From positions 12,064 through 76,063 of the forward strand of contig CAJTOU010000013.1 of NCBI GenBank assembly GCA_910577835.1: 64,000 nucleotides of DNA. Reading direction: 5' to 3'. The notes under the pieces were generated by a model, which ran no database searches, had not been told where the DNA came from, and saw nothing but the letters and a program-made list of their open reading frames with translations. The first letter of the stretch is position 1, and the number at the start of each line of letters is the position of its first letter. The DNA comes from an uncultured Lachnospiraceae bacterium (GTDB lineage: Bacteria; Bacillota_A; Clostridia; Lachnospirales; Lachnospiraceae). This document shows positions 8,800-16,387 of this stretch, in pieces. The position numbers and the translations under genes were made by a program.

Positions 8800-9285
8800 T
8801 ATGCCAGATGATTCGCTACAATCTCACGATTTGTAGTTACTGTTTCATCGTGTATGGTTTTGTAACCATTACTGGTATACTACTCACAAATTTCTGTACA
8901 CTCCACAGTCGTAAATTCCCGACTAATGTCATCAATCAAGATTGATAACCTGAGTCATCGGTACATATCCACATTTACTTGATTTTTATAATCTTGTGAA
9001 TATCATCTAATTAGCTTTTCCTTTCCTAGATTTTTTGGTAATCAGCCTTTGGCCGGTTACATTATTAGGCAGTCAGCGCAAGCGCTGGCTGCATGATTTG
9101 CCCTTGGTTTTCGGGACTTGACCATTGACCAGCTCCACCCACAGATTTCTATATCTTTGTTATACTAGACTATTTCAACTGATAAGGGCTTCATTTCCAT
9201 AGCTTGGCCTGCTGTAAAGCCAGCACAGGCTATACCTTGCATTTCAGGTACATAAGTTTGTGATAACCTTCCCGCACTTTGTTTA
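8800..9285 (-). other. hairpin-rich transcribed spacer between T-box terminator and pheS; possible IS200/IS605-type remnant
   Basis: About 480 bp with no intact gene but several short, near-perfect stems: CTACAA/TTGTAG (8816-8836), ATGGTT/AACCAT (8854-8869), AGTCG/CGACT (8906-8923), ATCAATC/GATTGAT (8931-8946) and an 11-bp stem GCAGTCAGCGC/GCGCTGGCTGC (9069-9092, one mismatch). On the transcript strand the AGTCG...GGAAT...CGACT...GTGGAG stretch resembles the right end/omega-RNA region of IS200/IS605-family elements, and short open frames (containing KCGYVPMTQV, and PLSVEIV) look like decayed coding sequence. Origin is uncertain; a degenerate intron or a new structured leader are alternatives. 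Confidence 0.35.
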
Positions 9286-9289
9286 TAAA

Positions 9290-9323
9290 TAAAAAACTCC
9301 GCCCTGAAAGGGACGAAGTTTTA
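9290..9323 (-). terminator. T-box-associated terminator upstream of pheS
   Basis: The stem AAACTTCGTCCC / GGGCGGAGTTT, followed by a T-run on the minus strand, lies about 35 nt after the T-box sequence. It is mutually exclusive with the antiterminator. Confidence 0.85.
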
Positions 9324-9560
9324 TCATGCAGCCAACTTTTAATTGACGGCTTATTCCGCGGTACCACCCAAATTTCTTAAAATTAAGACTCTCAGCCTGC
9401 GTAACGTACAGTAAAACGTCATTTTCTACTATTAGTTCAAAAATGCGGCTCCTGTATGAAATTCATCTCTATATTTGAACTTATGGAGGTTCTCAGCCTG
9501 CGGCCTCCATTCTCTGGAAAGAAAATACATGACTACTGTATACATTCTCAGCCTTTTTTG
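9290..9560 (-). promoter_or_regulatory. T-box leader (tRNA-Phe responsive) of pheST
   Basis: The minus strand shows an AGAGA-type start (CCAGAGAATGG), a candidate Phe specifier TTC at 9460-9458, the following TGAAC...AGTAG and CGTTACG elements, the T-box GGGTGGTACCGCGG (9370-9356), and a terminator (9291-9322). This is the standard order for a T-box: uncharged tRNA-Phe pairs with specifier and T-box, and stabilises the antiterminator. The motif GGCTGAGA occurs three times (near 9551, 9494 and 9395), an odd feature. Confidence 0.88.
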
Positions 9561-9661
9561 TATGAATCATTAAGATATGATTTATTATATAATAATACAC
9601 AGGTACAGCATATAAAAATATTGTTTAACAAAATGTTATTCAAGAAAATATTCCCCAAAGA

Positions 9662-9714
9662 AATATTATACATGGAATTATTATACATGGAAATACTATA
9701 CATGGAATTATTTA
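9662..9714. repeat. 15-bp tandem repeat, about 3.5 copies
   Basis: Copies of ATTATACATGGAATT, with one or two changes, follow one another at a 15-bp period. On the minus strand every copy contains TGTATAATA, a -10-like sequence, just upstream of the pheST leader. An open frame through the repeat on the plus strand (LYMEL/LYMEI repeats) is a by-product. Confidence 0.8.
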
Positions 9715-9830
9715 TACAGCGATAATATTAACACCAAGTTTTTATCATGTCAATATATTTTTTAAAATTTTTGTTTGAGAGTAGTTATCTTTTGTATCTT
9801 CATCTTTTGAATGTTCCCGTTTTTACTGCC

Positions 9831-10007
9831 CTATTTTTCTGCTTCTACACAATGTAATGCAAGAAGTTCTTCAAATTCTTTCTGTATGTTTGCAAGAATT
9901 TGTATTTGTTTTTCATATGAGATATCTTTCACAGAAATCTCAGTCGCCAGAGCATCCATTTTTGCCGCAATGTCTGCCAGAACAGCCTCATTTATGCGTC
10001 TGCACAT
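9831..10007 (-). CDS. small protein of unknown function (58 aa)
   Basis: ATG at 10007 has GGGAGG 8 nt upstream. The frame also opens three codons earlier at a GTG that overlaps the ribosome binding site, so the ATG is preferred. The product is acidic, has no membrane segment, and is predicted to be largely helical (alternating Ala/Ile/Leu and Glu/Lys). No family is recognised. It lies between the pheST leader region and a DnaA-box-like cluster, transcribed away from the latter. Confidence 0.6.
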   Translation of the reverse strand: MCRRINEAVLADIAAKMDALATEISVKDISYEKQIQILANIQKEFEELLALHCVEAEK

Positions 10008-10075
10008 ACTTACCACCTCCCGTAATAACTATTCTATCATTTTTCAATAAATTTACATCAACAAAAGAGGTTAAA

Positions 10076-10215
10076 ATATCCACAAATTTATCCACTATAA
10101 CATAAAACTGAATTTTATTAATTTATGGCTGTTTTTTGTGGTTTTTCAAAGATATTTTTTTTGATATCCACACAATATTTACGGATTAAAACAGATATTT
10201 CCACATTTTTCTACA
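10076..10215. other. cluster of DnaA-box-like sites next to an AT-rich tract
   Basis: Sites near TTATCCACA occur in one orientation: ATATCCACA (10076-10084), TTATCCACT (10088-10096), ATATCCACA (10164-10172), and a weaker one ending TTTCCACA (about 10196-10204). An AT-only tract follows (about 10225-10290). The replication genes dnaA/dnaN are not nearby, so this is not called an origin; it may titrate DnaA or be chance in AT-rich DNA. Confidence 0.35.
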
Positions 10216-10383
10216 AAAAACAGATACTTTTTATATATAATATATTCTTAAAATTTAATATATTTATTTAATAAAATATGTTTAATATATACAAAAAATT
10301 TTACCAATTCTCATATTTTCTTCTTTACATAATCTTCAAAATATGATATATTAAATAATTGTTGAAATTACTTTATATATTAT

Positions 10384-10475
10384 GGAGATGTACCCAAGTG
10401 GCTGAAGGGTCTGCACTCGAAATGCAGCAGGTCGGTATTCAATCCGGCGCGAGGGTTCAAATCCCTCCATCTCCG
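10384..10475 (+). tRNA. tRNA-Ser (anticodon CGA)
   Basis: A 92-nt class II tRNA. The acceptor stem GGAGATG pairs with CATCTCC with discriminator G; the D-arm contains AAGTGGCTGAAGG; the anticodon stem-loop is CTGCA-CTCGAAA-TGCAG, giving anticodon CGA, which reads UCG. There is a long variable arm and T-loop GGTTCAAATCC. No CCA is encoded. The long variable arm and CGA fix the identity as serine. Confidence 0.97.
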
Positions 10476-10487
10476 TTATTAGTAAAC

Positions 10488-10596
10488 AAAAAGAGTCTGT
10501 CGCAAAATAGCCGTTATATATAATATATGGTACTTAAACCTTATGAGTCTCAGCATATATTGTGTATAAGCTGCATTTTGCAACAGTCCCTTTTTC
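10488..10596. repeat. foldback element / bidirectional terminator after tRNA-Ser
   Basis: Imperfect inverted arms of about 43 nt: AAAAAGAGTCTGTCGCAAAAT with TTATATATAATATATG on the left, CATATATTGTGTATAA and ATTTTGCAACAGTCCCTTTTT on the right, loop about 20 nt. Several differences leave G-U pairs, so an RNA hairpin is preserved. The ends resemble a small MITE. A-run and T-run at the two ends would allow termination for both the tRNA and yihY. Confidence 0.6.
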
Positions 10597-10631
10597 TCTA
10601 TATAAAATTATTCTTATCTAAAAAAATTTTT

Positions 10632-11495
10632 TTATAATTTTTCTTTTTTCCTCCTTATCTTTCTCCCAATACGCTTAAAATGCATATAAAAATATATATT
10701 AATTTCAGCCCCTATAAAAATAATATACATGCAAATATACAGCCACAGCATTAAAAACACTATAATACTAAGACTCCCATAGGAATAGGACCTTCCCGCA
10801 ATATGATTGATATAATAAGAATAGATATAGGAAAATGTCAGCCATCCAACTGAAGAAAAAACTGCTCCCGGCAGATATCCAAGCAGAGATTTTCTTCCAT
10901 TTGGAACCAGTCGATACATAATCAGAAAAAGAATGGTCATTACCACAGGTACATAAATAATACGGGTGCTGAATATATAATCTGCCACGTCATAGACAAT
11001 CGGAAAATGCCTGTTAATCAGCGCCATTAGTGAATTTCCAAATACCATCAGTGTCAGAGTAAGTACAATGCCCAGTACAAACAACACAGTATATGCACAT
11101 GCAATAAGACGAAGCAGAAAATAATTTCTGTCTTCCTTCACATGAGCAATATTTGCAAAACCGCGTATCAGAGCTAAAATTCCCTTTGCGGCAGACCATA
11201 TTGTAAGTACAATGGAAATGGAAAGCAGCGTACCACTGGAGGTTTGATATAAATCACTGATAATTGTAATGGCAAGCTCCTTGAAAGAATATGGTATCAC
11301 AGTAAGTACCGTTTCGAGAAGAAATTCCTCTGTCACCGGAGTATATTGTATAACATTCAAAATCAGAATAAGCATGGGAAACAGAGCCATTATCATAAAT
11401 AAAGCAGCCTGAGATGCATATGCGCTTATATGGTCCTCCTTTAAGCGGTCGAGAAAGCCTGTTACCTGCTTGTAGGTATAGATAATACTTTTCAT
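10632..11495 (-). CDS. YihY/virulence factor BrkB family membrane protein
   Basis: 287 residues with about six membrane segments and the family layout: an N-terminal amphipathic segment (FLDRLKEDHISAYASQAALFM), then ALFPMLILILNVIQY, and VPNGRKSLLGYLPGAVFSSVGWLTFSYIYSYYI in the C-terminal half. The family was once called ribonuclease BN by mistake. The molecular function is unknown; membrane transport is often suggested. It is a single gene with its own upstream region facing the ADH gene. The C-terminal tail is strongly basic. Confidence 0.88.
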   Translation of the reverse strand: MKSIIYTYKQVTGFLDRLKEDHISAYASQAALFMIMALFPMLILILNVIQYTPVTEEFLLETVLTVIPYSFKELAITIISDLYQTSSGTLLSISIVLTIWSAAKGILALIRGFANIAHVKEDRNYFLLRLIACAYTVLFVLGIVLTLTLMVFGNSLMALINRHFPIVYDVADYIFSTRIIYVPVVMTILFLIMYRLVPNGRKSLLGYLPGAVFSSVGWLTFSYIYSYYINHIAGRSYSYGSLSIIVFLMLWLYICMYIIFIGAEINIYFYMHFKRIGRKIRRKKEKL

Positions 11496-11652
11496 AATTT
11501 CTCCTCGCTGAAATTAAAATATAGGGATTATATTACATTATATCTAATATTTTTTCAAGTAAAATTCTTCTATTTTCCATAAACCTGTTGCCTGTATTGC
11601 ATAATTTGAAGTATAATAAAGAGTATATTTTAAACAAACTGGAGGAAAATTT

Positions 11653-12726
11653 ATGTATTTATTTATGCCAACACTTGTATACAGCGAAAAAGACTGTGTA
11701 AAAAATCATTTCAGAGAAATCGCTTTGATTGGTGAAAAAGCGATGATTGTCACAGGAAAACATTCATCAAGAAAAAATGGCTCCTTAGATGATGTGAGTG
11801 CCGTTTTAAATCAGGAAAATATTTCATATATTATATTTGATGATATTGAAGAAAATCCTTCTGTGGAAACCGTTATGAGAGCAAGAGAGCTTGCTGTCAG
11901 TGAAAATGTGGATTTTATAATTGGAATAGGCGGAGGTTCTCCATTAGACGCTGCCAAAGCGATTGCTCTAATGGCTGCAAATCCTGAAGCAAACGAAGAG
12001 GTATTGTACCAGAGCAATGCTCTGCCTTATCTTCCGATTATCTGTATTCCAACTACCTGCGGAACAGGCTCCGAGGTAACACCCTATTCTATTCTTACTT
12101 TGCATAAGCAGAAAACAAAAAAAAGCATAAGTCATAAAATATTTCCAACATTGGCATTGCTGGACACAAAATATTTAAAAACTGCCAATAGAAGCTGCAT
12201 AGTAAATACATCGGTAGACGCACTGGCCCATTTAATAGAAAGCTATTTGAATACCAACTCAAACTCGCTGAACCGAATTTACAGTGAACAGGGGCTGCGA
12301 ATGTGGGCAGAATTTAAAGATAATCTGAAAAATGATACACTTTATGAAAAAGATTATGAACGTATGCTTCATACTTCAATGGTTGCAGGTATTGCCATTA
12401 CCCATACAGGCACTTCGCTTCCGCATGGTTTGAGCTATGCTGTCACCTATGAACTGGGTGTGCCGCATGGCAAAGCGGTAGGAATGTTTCTTGGAGGATA
12501 TGTGGATAACTATAAAGATAAAAATGAGGCTGGCAAAGTTCTTGAACTTCTTGGATTTTCAAATGCAAAGGAAATGCGGTGCTATTTAAACGAACTGCTT
12601 GGAAAAACAGAACTGTCACCAGAATTATTATCTGCAAATGCAGACAGTATTCTTGCAAATGAAGGAAAGTTAAAAAATTATCCTTTTAAGATTACAAAGG
12701 AAGAACTGATAAATATGCCAAATTGA
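11653..12726 (+). CDS. iron-containing alcohol dehydrogenase family protein
   Basis: 357 residues, group III (Fe-type) ADH fold. The N-terminal nucleotide-binding half has the NAD(P) motif GIGGGSPLDAAKA (about residue 91); then PTTCGTGSEVTPYSIL. The C-terminal half has the metal ligands in DALAHLIES, PHGLSYAVTYELGVPHGKAVG (Asp and three His). It would reduce an aldehyde or oxidise an alcohol in fermentation; the exact substrate (butanol, lactaldehyde, 1,3-propanediol or other) cannot be read. CTGGAGG precedes the ATG. Single gene, closed by the terminator at 12875-12931. Confidence 0.93.
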   Translation: MYLFMPTLVYSEKDCVKNHFREIALIGEKAMIVTGKHSSRKNGSLDDVSAVLNQENISYIIFDDIEENPSVETVMRARELAVSENVDFIIGIGGGSPLDAAKAIALMAANPEANEEVLYQSNALPYLPIICIPTTCGTGSEVTPYSILTLHKQKTKKSISHKIFPTLALLDTKYLKTANRSCIVNTSVDALAHLIESYLNTNSNSLNRIYSEQGLRMWAEFKDNLKNDTLYEKDYERMLHTSMVAGIAITHTGTSLPHGLSYAVTYELGVPHGKAVGMFLGGYVDNYKDKNEAGKVLELLGFSNAKEMRCYLNELLGKTELSPELLSANADSILANEGKLKNYPFKITKEELINMPN

Positions 12727-12874
12727 ACTACCTGCCATTTAATTTTGCCTGAAGTGGGATTTACTGTCTCAGCTGCTAACGCTTGCTGATACAAAATTTA
12801 GTTAAATATTTTTAATATTTTGAAATTGTGCAAAGTACAAAATCAGAAGAATACCAAACAGAAAACAAATAACG

Positions 12875-12931
12875 AAAAAATGAAGTAAACAGTAGCACAG
12901 GTAAACTCCGCTGTCATTTACTTCATTTTTT
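12875..12931. terminator. bidirectional terminator
   Basis: Perfect 15-base arms AAAAAATGAAGTAAA / TTTACTTCATTTTTT with a 27-nt internal part. It lies between the converging ADH gene and the 82-aa gene, and has a T-run for both directions. Confidence 0.85.
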
Positions 12932-12969
12932 ACAGTTGTTTTCTCTATTCGTGGCTGCTCTTTTCTTTC

Positions 12970-13218
12970 CTATTTGGCAGATTTTTCTTTGGTTTCTTCC
13001 TCCTCTTCAGGATGATAAATCTTATCATATTTTTTCATTTTCTTTTTCATTTTCTTATAATATCTTTCATTGATTTCCCCCTGCTCCAAAAAACTGTCAA
13101 GCATTGCATGAACCTCCGTATAGCCCTGATAAGCCAAATCCTTATAATTATTTTGCAGGTTCAGTTCAAACTGCATAAGCTCCTTTTCAATTACGATTTT
13201 CGCGCCATTATCAGCCAT
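12970..13218 (-). CDS. small charged protein of unknown function (82 aa)
   Basis: 82 residues, no membrane segment. The N-terminal half is predicted helical; the C-terminal half is very charged with a Lys-rich stretch (MKKKMKKYDKIYH) and a Glu run. GGAGG lies just before the ATG. It begins 30 bp after the GH127 stop, so it is probably the second gene of that transcript. No family is recognised. Confidence 0.65.
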   Translation of the reverse strand: MADNGAKIVIEKELMQFELNLQNNYKDLAYQGYTEVHAMLDSFLEQGEINERYYKKMKKKMKKYDKIYHPEEEEETKEKSAK

Positions 13219-13248
13219 ATCAAAATCCTCCGGTTTTGTTTAAATCAA

Positions 13249-15795
13249 TTAAACTATCTTTATTGTATAAATTTTCTCTGTCATATAATCCTCTGCCACT
13301 GTCCTCAAAATCACAGTATCTCCCTGTTTCACCCTTTCCTTACGCTCCAGCGCATCGTCTACAAGTACATTATTTACATACAAAAGTCCATTTTTATCTG
13401 TGAGCTCTGCTCGAAAACTGATATACTCTGCCTTCATATTCAATGTATATTCTGTTATATTTTCACAAAAACTCTGATTCAGTGTTCCGCCGGATATATT
13501 GATACGGGAAATACCGGCATGATTCATATAATCACTCACAATACTGAGTTTATCAAAGATTCCGCCTACCCAGCTATCACCACGTACAGCAAACTTTACA
13601 CGGACCATATCTTTTTCTTTTATCAGCTCTTCCGGAAGCAGATAATATTCCTCATAAAATTCGCCCTGCACTTTATTTTCAATTGTTTCTTCCTTTAAAA
13701 GAACATCATCAATATAAATATTAAAAGTTCTTCCTGCATTTCCGCTGAAATATTTTACCAGAAGATAATTATTCACTCCCTGCTTTACCTTTATATCATA
13801 AGAAAACCATCCCTGCTTCGACCATGCATGACGCAGCATCAGTCCATTAAAGGTTCCTGCCCCTGTATTTTCTCCCTGAATATTGTGAAGCAGCTCATAC
13901 TGGTCATTGCCAAGAGGGATACTGTCTATCTGCACACGCTCTTTGCGGGCATAAGCCTTTGTTTCTCTGATATGATTCTGCAATGCCTTTGAATCCCTTG
14001 ATACCATATTCCAGTAAATACCATATCTGTCCTGATATCTCTTATAATGAGGCGTAAATATCAGCCTGCCGCTATCTGTTCCTTTAAGAGAAAACTCAAG
14101 CTTTTCCGGCACTTTCACTATATTTTTATCAATATCCTCAATCCATGCATCCACATCTTTTTCAGTACTGTACTCACTTCCATCAGATGCCTTTACAGTA
14201 ATAAAATCTTTAATACTGATAGTTCTAGTAGCAATCGTTACGTCAACTCCGGTTTTACTTTCCTCCATAGCCTCTGTACCCAGTCCTGCACTTAAAACCA
14301 CAGGACCATATTTCAACCCGATACAGTGTTTGTTATCATGCAGTGGATATGCCTGAATCCGCATCGGTATTCTGATATCTATTTCCATTCCTTCCGCTGC
14401 TTCCAGAAAGATATAGCCAGATTCGGCAGTTTTTACAATTTCTCCGACCCTCACTATCATAGTTGTGGTCCAATCCGGCACGCGAAGCGCAAGCCTCTTG
14501 TTTCCTCTTATAATACGAAAACATACCCTTTCTGTATTTGGAATATCAGACTCCTGTATCATCAAAAAGCCTTCTTCCTTCCAGTCAAGCTCAGAAGAAA
14601 GATACTGACTGACATAAACCATATCCTCTGCTTTAAAATAAATACTGTCATTACATTTTGTGAAATTCTCCATTCCGGTTCCGGTACAGCACCAGAAGCT
14701 GTCAAATGGAGTCGAATATACTTTAAAATATCCTGTTGCCATTGGCTGAAAATACATGCTCATTCCAGTCTCTGGATTTTGAGAGGATAGAATTGCATTT
14801 ATAAATGTATTTTCATAAAAATCCAGATATTTTTTTTCATGGGTTATTTTAAACAATTCTCTGGAAAGCTTCAGCATATTATAAGTATTACAGGTTTCGC
14901 AGTTACAGTTTGTCCTCTCTGCATCGAGAATGCCAGATTCTCCAAAATGCTCCCATTCGCTGTTTCCTCCGGTAATATACGTGTGATTCTTCACAACAAT
15001 TTCCCAGAACTTTTCTGCCGCCTCAAAATAAAATCTGTCTTCCTCCTGATATCCCAGAGAAATATATCTATACAGAGCACCCAAAAATTTTGGAATCGTT
15101 GTATTTGCATGTTTTCCGTTTAAAATATCCTCTCCATTGCGAATTGCCTGAAACAATGGCATTTCATCAAACATATGTGCTGCCTTGGCATGTTCTTTTT
15201 TCCTTGTTATTTTGTATAAATCATATAATGCCTCATTCATGCCGCCATATTCTACTGCAAGAACTGTATTTTGTATTTCCATGGTCCATTTAGAGGTTCT
15301 TTCGTATATCCAGTCCGCAAGTTTTGATGCAATCTCCAGAGCCTTTTTATTTCCGGTCTGCACATAAGCTGCCGTCAGTCCTGAAAGAATCTTATCCATA
15401 GTATACCATGGCACCCAACATGGCTTTTTGTTTTCCACATTGTCAAAAAAGGTTTCTGGAAATGCAGATAAATATCCGCTTTTCTGCTGTGCCTTAAAAA
15501 GCTCATCTACAATATAATCCAGCTTTTGCTTAAGCTCTGTATCGCCTGTTTGTGCCACTGCCTGAGAAACGGCTGTCATATAATGCCCCAGTGAATGGCC
15601 TCTGATTTCTGTTGCTTCCCATCCTCCATATCTTTCAGCCTTTGGCCGGATATTATTTACCTTCAAAAACTCTGCTGCCAGTCTGTCTGCATCAAAGGCT
15701 TTCAAGTAAGAAAGCTCCTTTTCCAATGCATTTTTTATATATACATCGTTTACCTTTACTTCATCTAATGAAAAATCCTGTAACATCTGTTTCAT
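13249..15795 (-). CDS. GH127-type beta-L-arabinofuranosidase (DUF1680) with C-terminal beta-sandwich domains
   Basis: 848 residues. The (alpha/alpha)6 catalytic part has GHSLGHYMTAVSQ (about 65-77), ITGGNSEWEHFGE, NCNCETCNTYNMLKLSRELF (about 295-315) and FWCCTGTGMENF (about 370). In characterised GH127 enzymes a Glu and three Cys of these motifs hold zinc, and one of the paired Cys is the nucleophile; all are present. The reaction is removal of terminal beta-L-arabinofuranose from plant glycans. No signal peptide, so it acts inside on imported oligosaccharides. The C-terminal 350 residues form extra beta-rich domains (YFSGNAGRTFNIYIDD; ending in a cadherin/Ig-like module). No transporter or regulator is adjacent. 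Confidence 0.9.
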   Translation of the reverse strand: MKQMLQDFSLDEVKVNDVYIKNALEKELSYLKAFDADRLAAEFLKVNNIRPKAERYGGWEATEIRGHSLGHYMTAVSQAVAQTGDTELKQKLDYIVDELFKAQQKSGYLSAFPETFFDNVENKKPCWVPWYTMDKILSGLTAAYVQTGNKKALEIASKLADWIYERTSKWTMEIQNTVLAVEYGGMNEALYDLYKITRKKEHAKAAHMFDEMPLFQAIRNGEDILNGKHANTTIPKFLGALYRYISLGYQEEDRFYFEAAEKFWEIVVKNHTYITGGNSEWEHFGESGILDAERTNCNCETCNTYNMLKLSRELFKITHEKKYLDFYENTFINAILSSQNPETGMSMYFQPMATGYFKVYSTPFDSFWCCTGTGMENFTKCNDSIYFKAEDMVYVSQYLSSELDWKEEGFLMIQESDIPNTERVCFRIIRGNKRLALRVPDWTTTMIVRVGEIVKTAESGYIFLEAAEGMEIDIRIPMRIQAYPLHDNKHCIGLKYGPVVLSAGLGTEAMEESKTGVDVTIATRTISIKDFITVKASDGSEYSTEKDVDAWIEDIDKNIVKVPEKLEFSLKGTDSGRLIFTPHYKRYQDRYGIYWNMVSRDSKALQNHIRETKAYARKERVQIDSIPLGNDQYELLHNIQGENTGAGTFNGLMLRHAWSKQGWFSYDIKVKQGVNNYLLVKYFSGNAGRTFNIYIDDVLLKEETIENKVQGEFYEEYYLLPEELIKEKDMVRVKFAVRGDSWVGGIFDKLSIVSDYMNHAGISRINISGGTLNQSFCENITEYTLNMKAEYISFRAELTDKNGLLYVNNVLVDDALERKERVKQGDTVILRTVAEDYMTEKIYTIKIV

Positions 15796-15920
15796 ATTGA
15801 TTCCTTTCCAATTTTATTTTAAATTTATTCTGTTATTTTTCATTATCTTATCAGATTTTGTACTCTGTGTAAACGATAATAACTTCAGATAGGTGTAAAA
15901 AAGTCAGCTTTTATCTGATT

Positions 15921-16376
15921 TTAATTTCCTGCCAGTTCATGGCTGTCCAGCAGAATCGTTACCGGCCCGTCATTTAACAGTTCCACTTTCATATCGGCGC
16001 CAAAAATTCCCTGTTCCACCTGTAAATCCTGTTCTTTGCATTTTTCAATAATATATTCATACAGACAATTTGCCATCTCCGGTTTTCCTGCCCCAATAAA
16101 AGAAGGTCTGTTTCCCTTCCGGCAATCCGCATACAGAGTAAACTGTGAAATCAGCAGCAAACTGCCATTTACCTGCTTTAATGACAGATTCATCTTACCG
16201 GCCTCATCTTCAAAAATACGAAGCCCTGTCATTTTTAATACCATTTTATCCGCAATTTTCTCTGTGTCATCATTTTCAATGCCAATTAACACCAGAAATC
16301 CTTTTTCAATTTTTCCCACAATCTTTGAATCTACTGTTACAGATGCATGTGTAACTCTCTGTATTACAAATCTCAT
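15921..16376 (-). CDS. dtd: D-aminoacyl-tRNA deacylase
   Basis: 151 residues, standard length. Family motifs: MRFVIQRV at the start, LLLISQFTLYADCRKGNRPSF, and the NDGPVT motif (LLNDGPVTILLDS) near the C-terminus, which carries the Gly-cisPro-type selectivity element region. The enzyme hydrolyses D-aminoacyl-tRNAs (and Gly-tRNA-Ala). It starts 11 bp downstream of the chemoreceptor gene and is probably co-transcribed with it, an unusual partner. Confidence 0.96.
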   Translation of the reverse strand: MRFVIQRVTHASVTVDSKIVGKIEKGFLVLIGIENDDTEKIADKMVLKMTGLRIFEDEAGKMNLSLKQVNGSLLLISQFTLYADCRKGNRPSFIGAGKPEMANCLYEYIIEKCKEQDLQVEQGIFGADMKVELLNDGPVTILLDSHELAGN

Positions 16377-16387
16377 AAATGTCCTTT

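Noticed and set aside
9456..9725. Plus-strand frame with LYMEL/LYMEI repeats
   Set aside because: It lies within the pheST T-box leader and the 15-bp tandem repeat on the other strand; its repeats follow from the DNA repeat.
10076..10290. Chromosomal origin (oriC)
   Set aside because: Boxes are imperfect and dnaA, dnaN, gyrB and rpmH are not nearby, so only a box-like cluster is reported.
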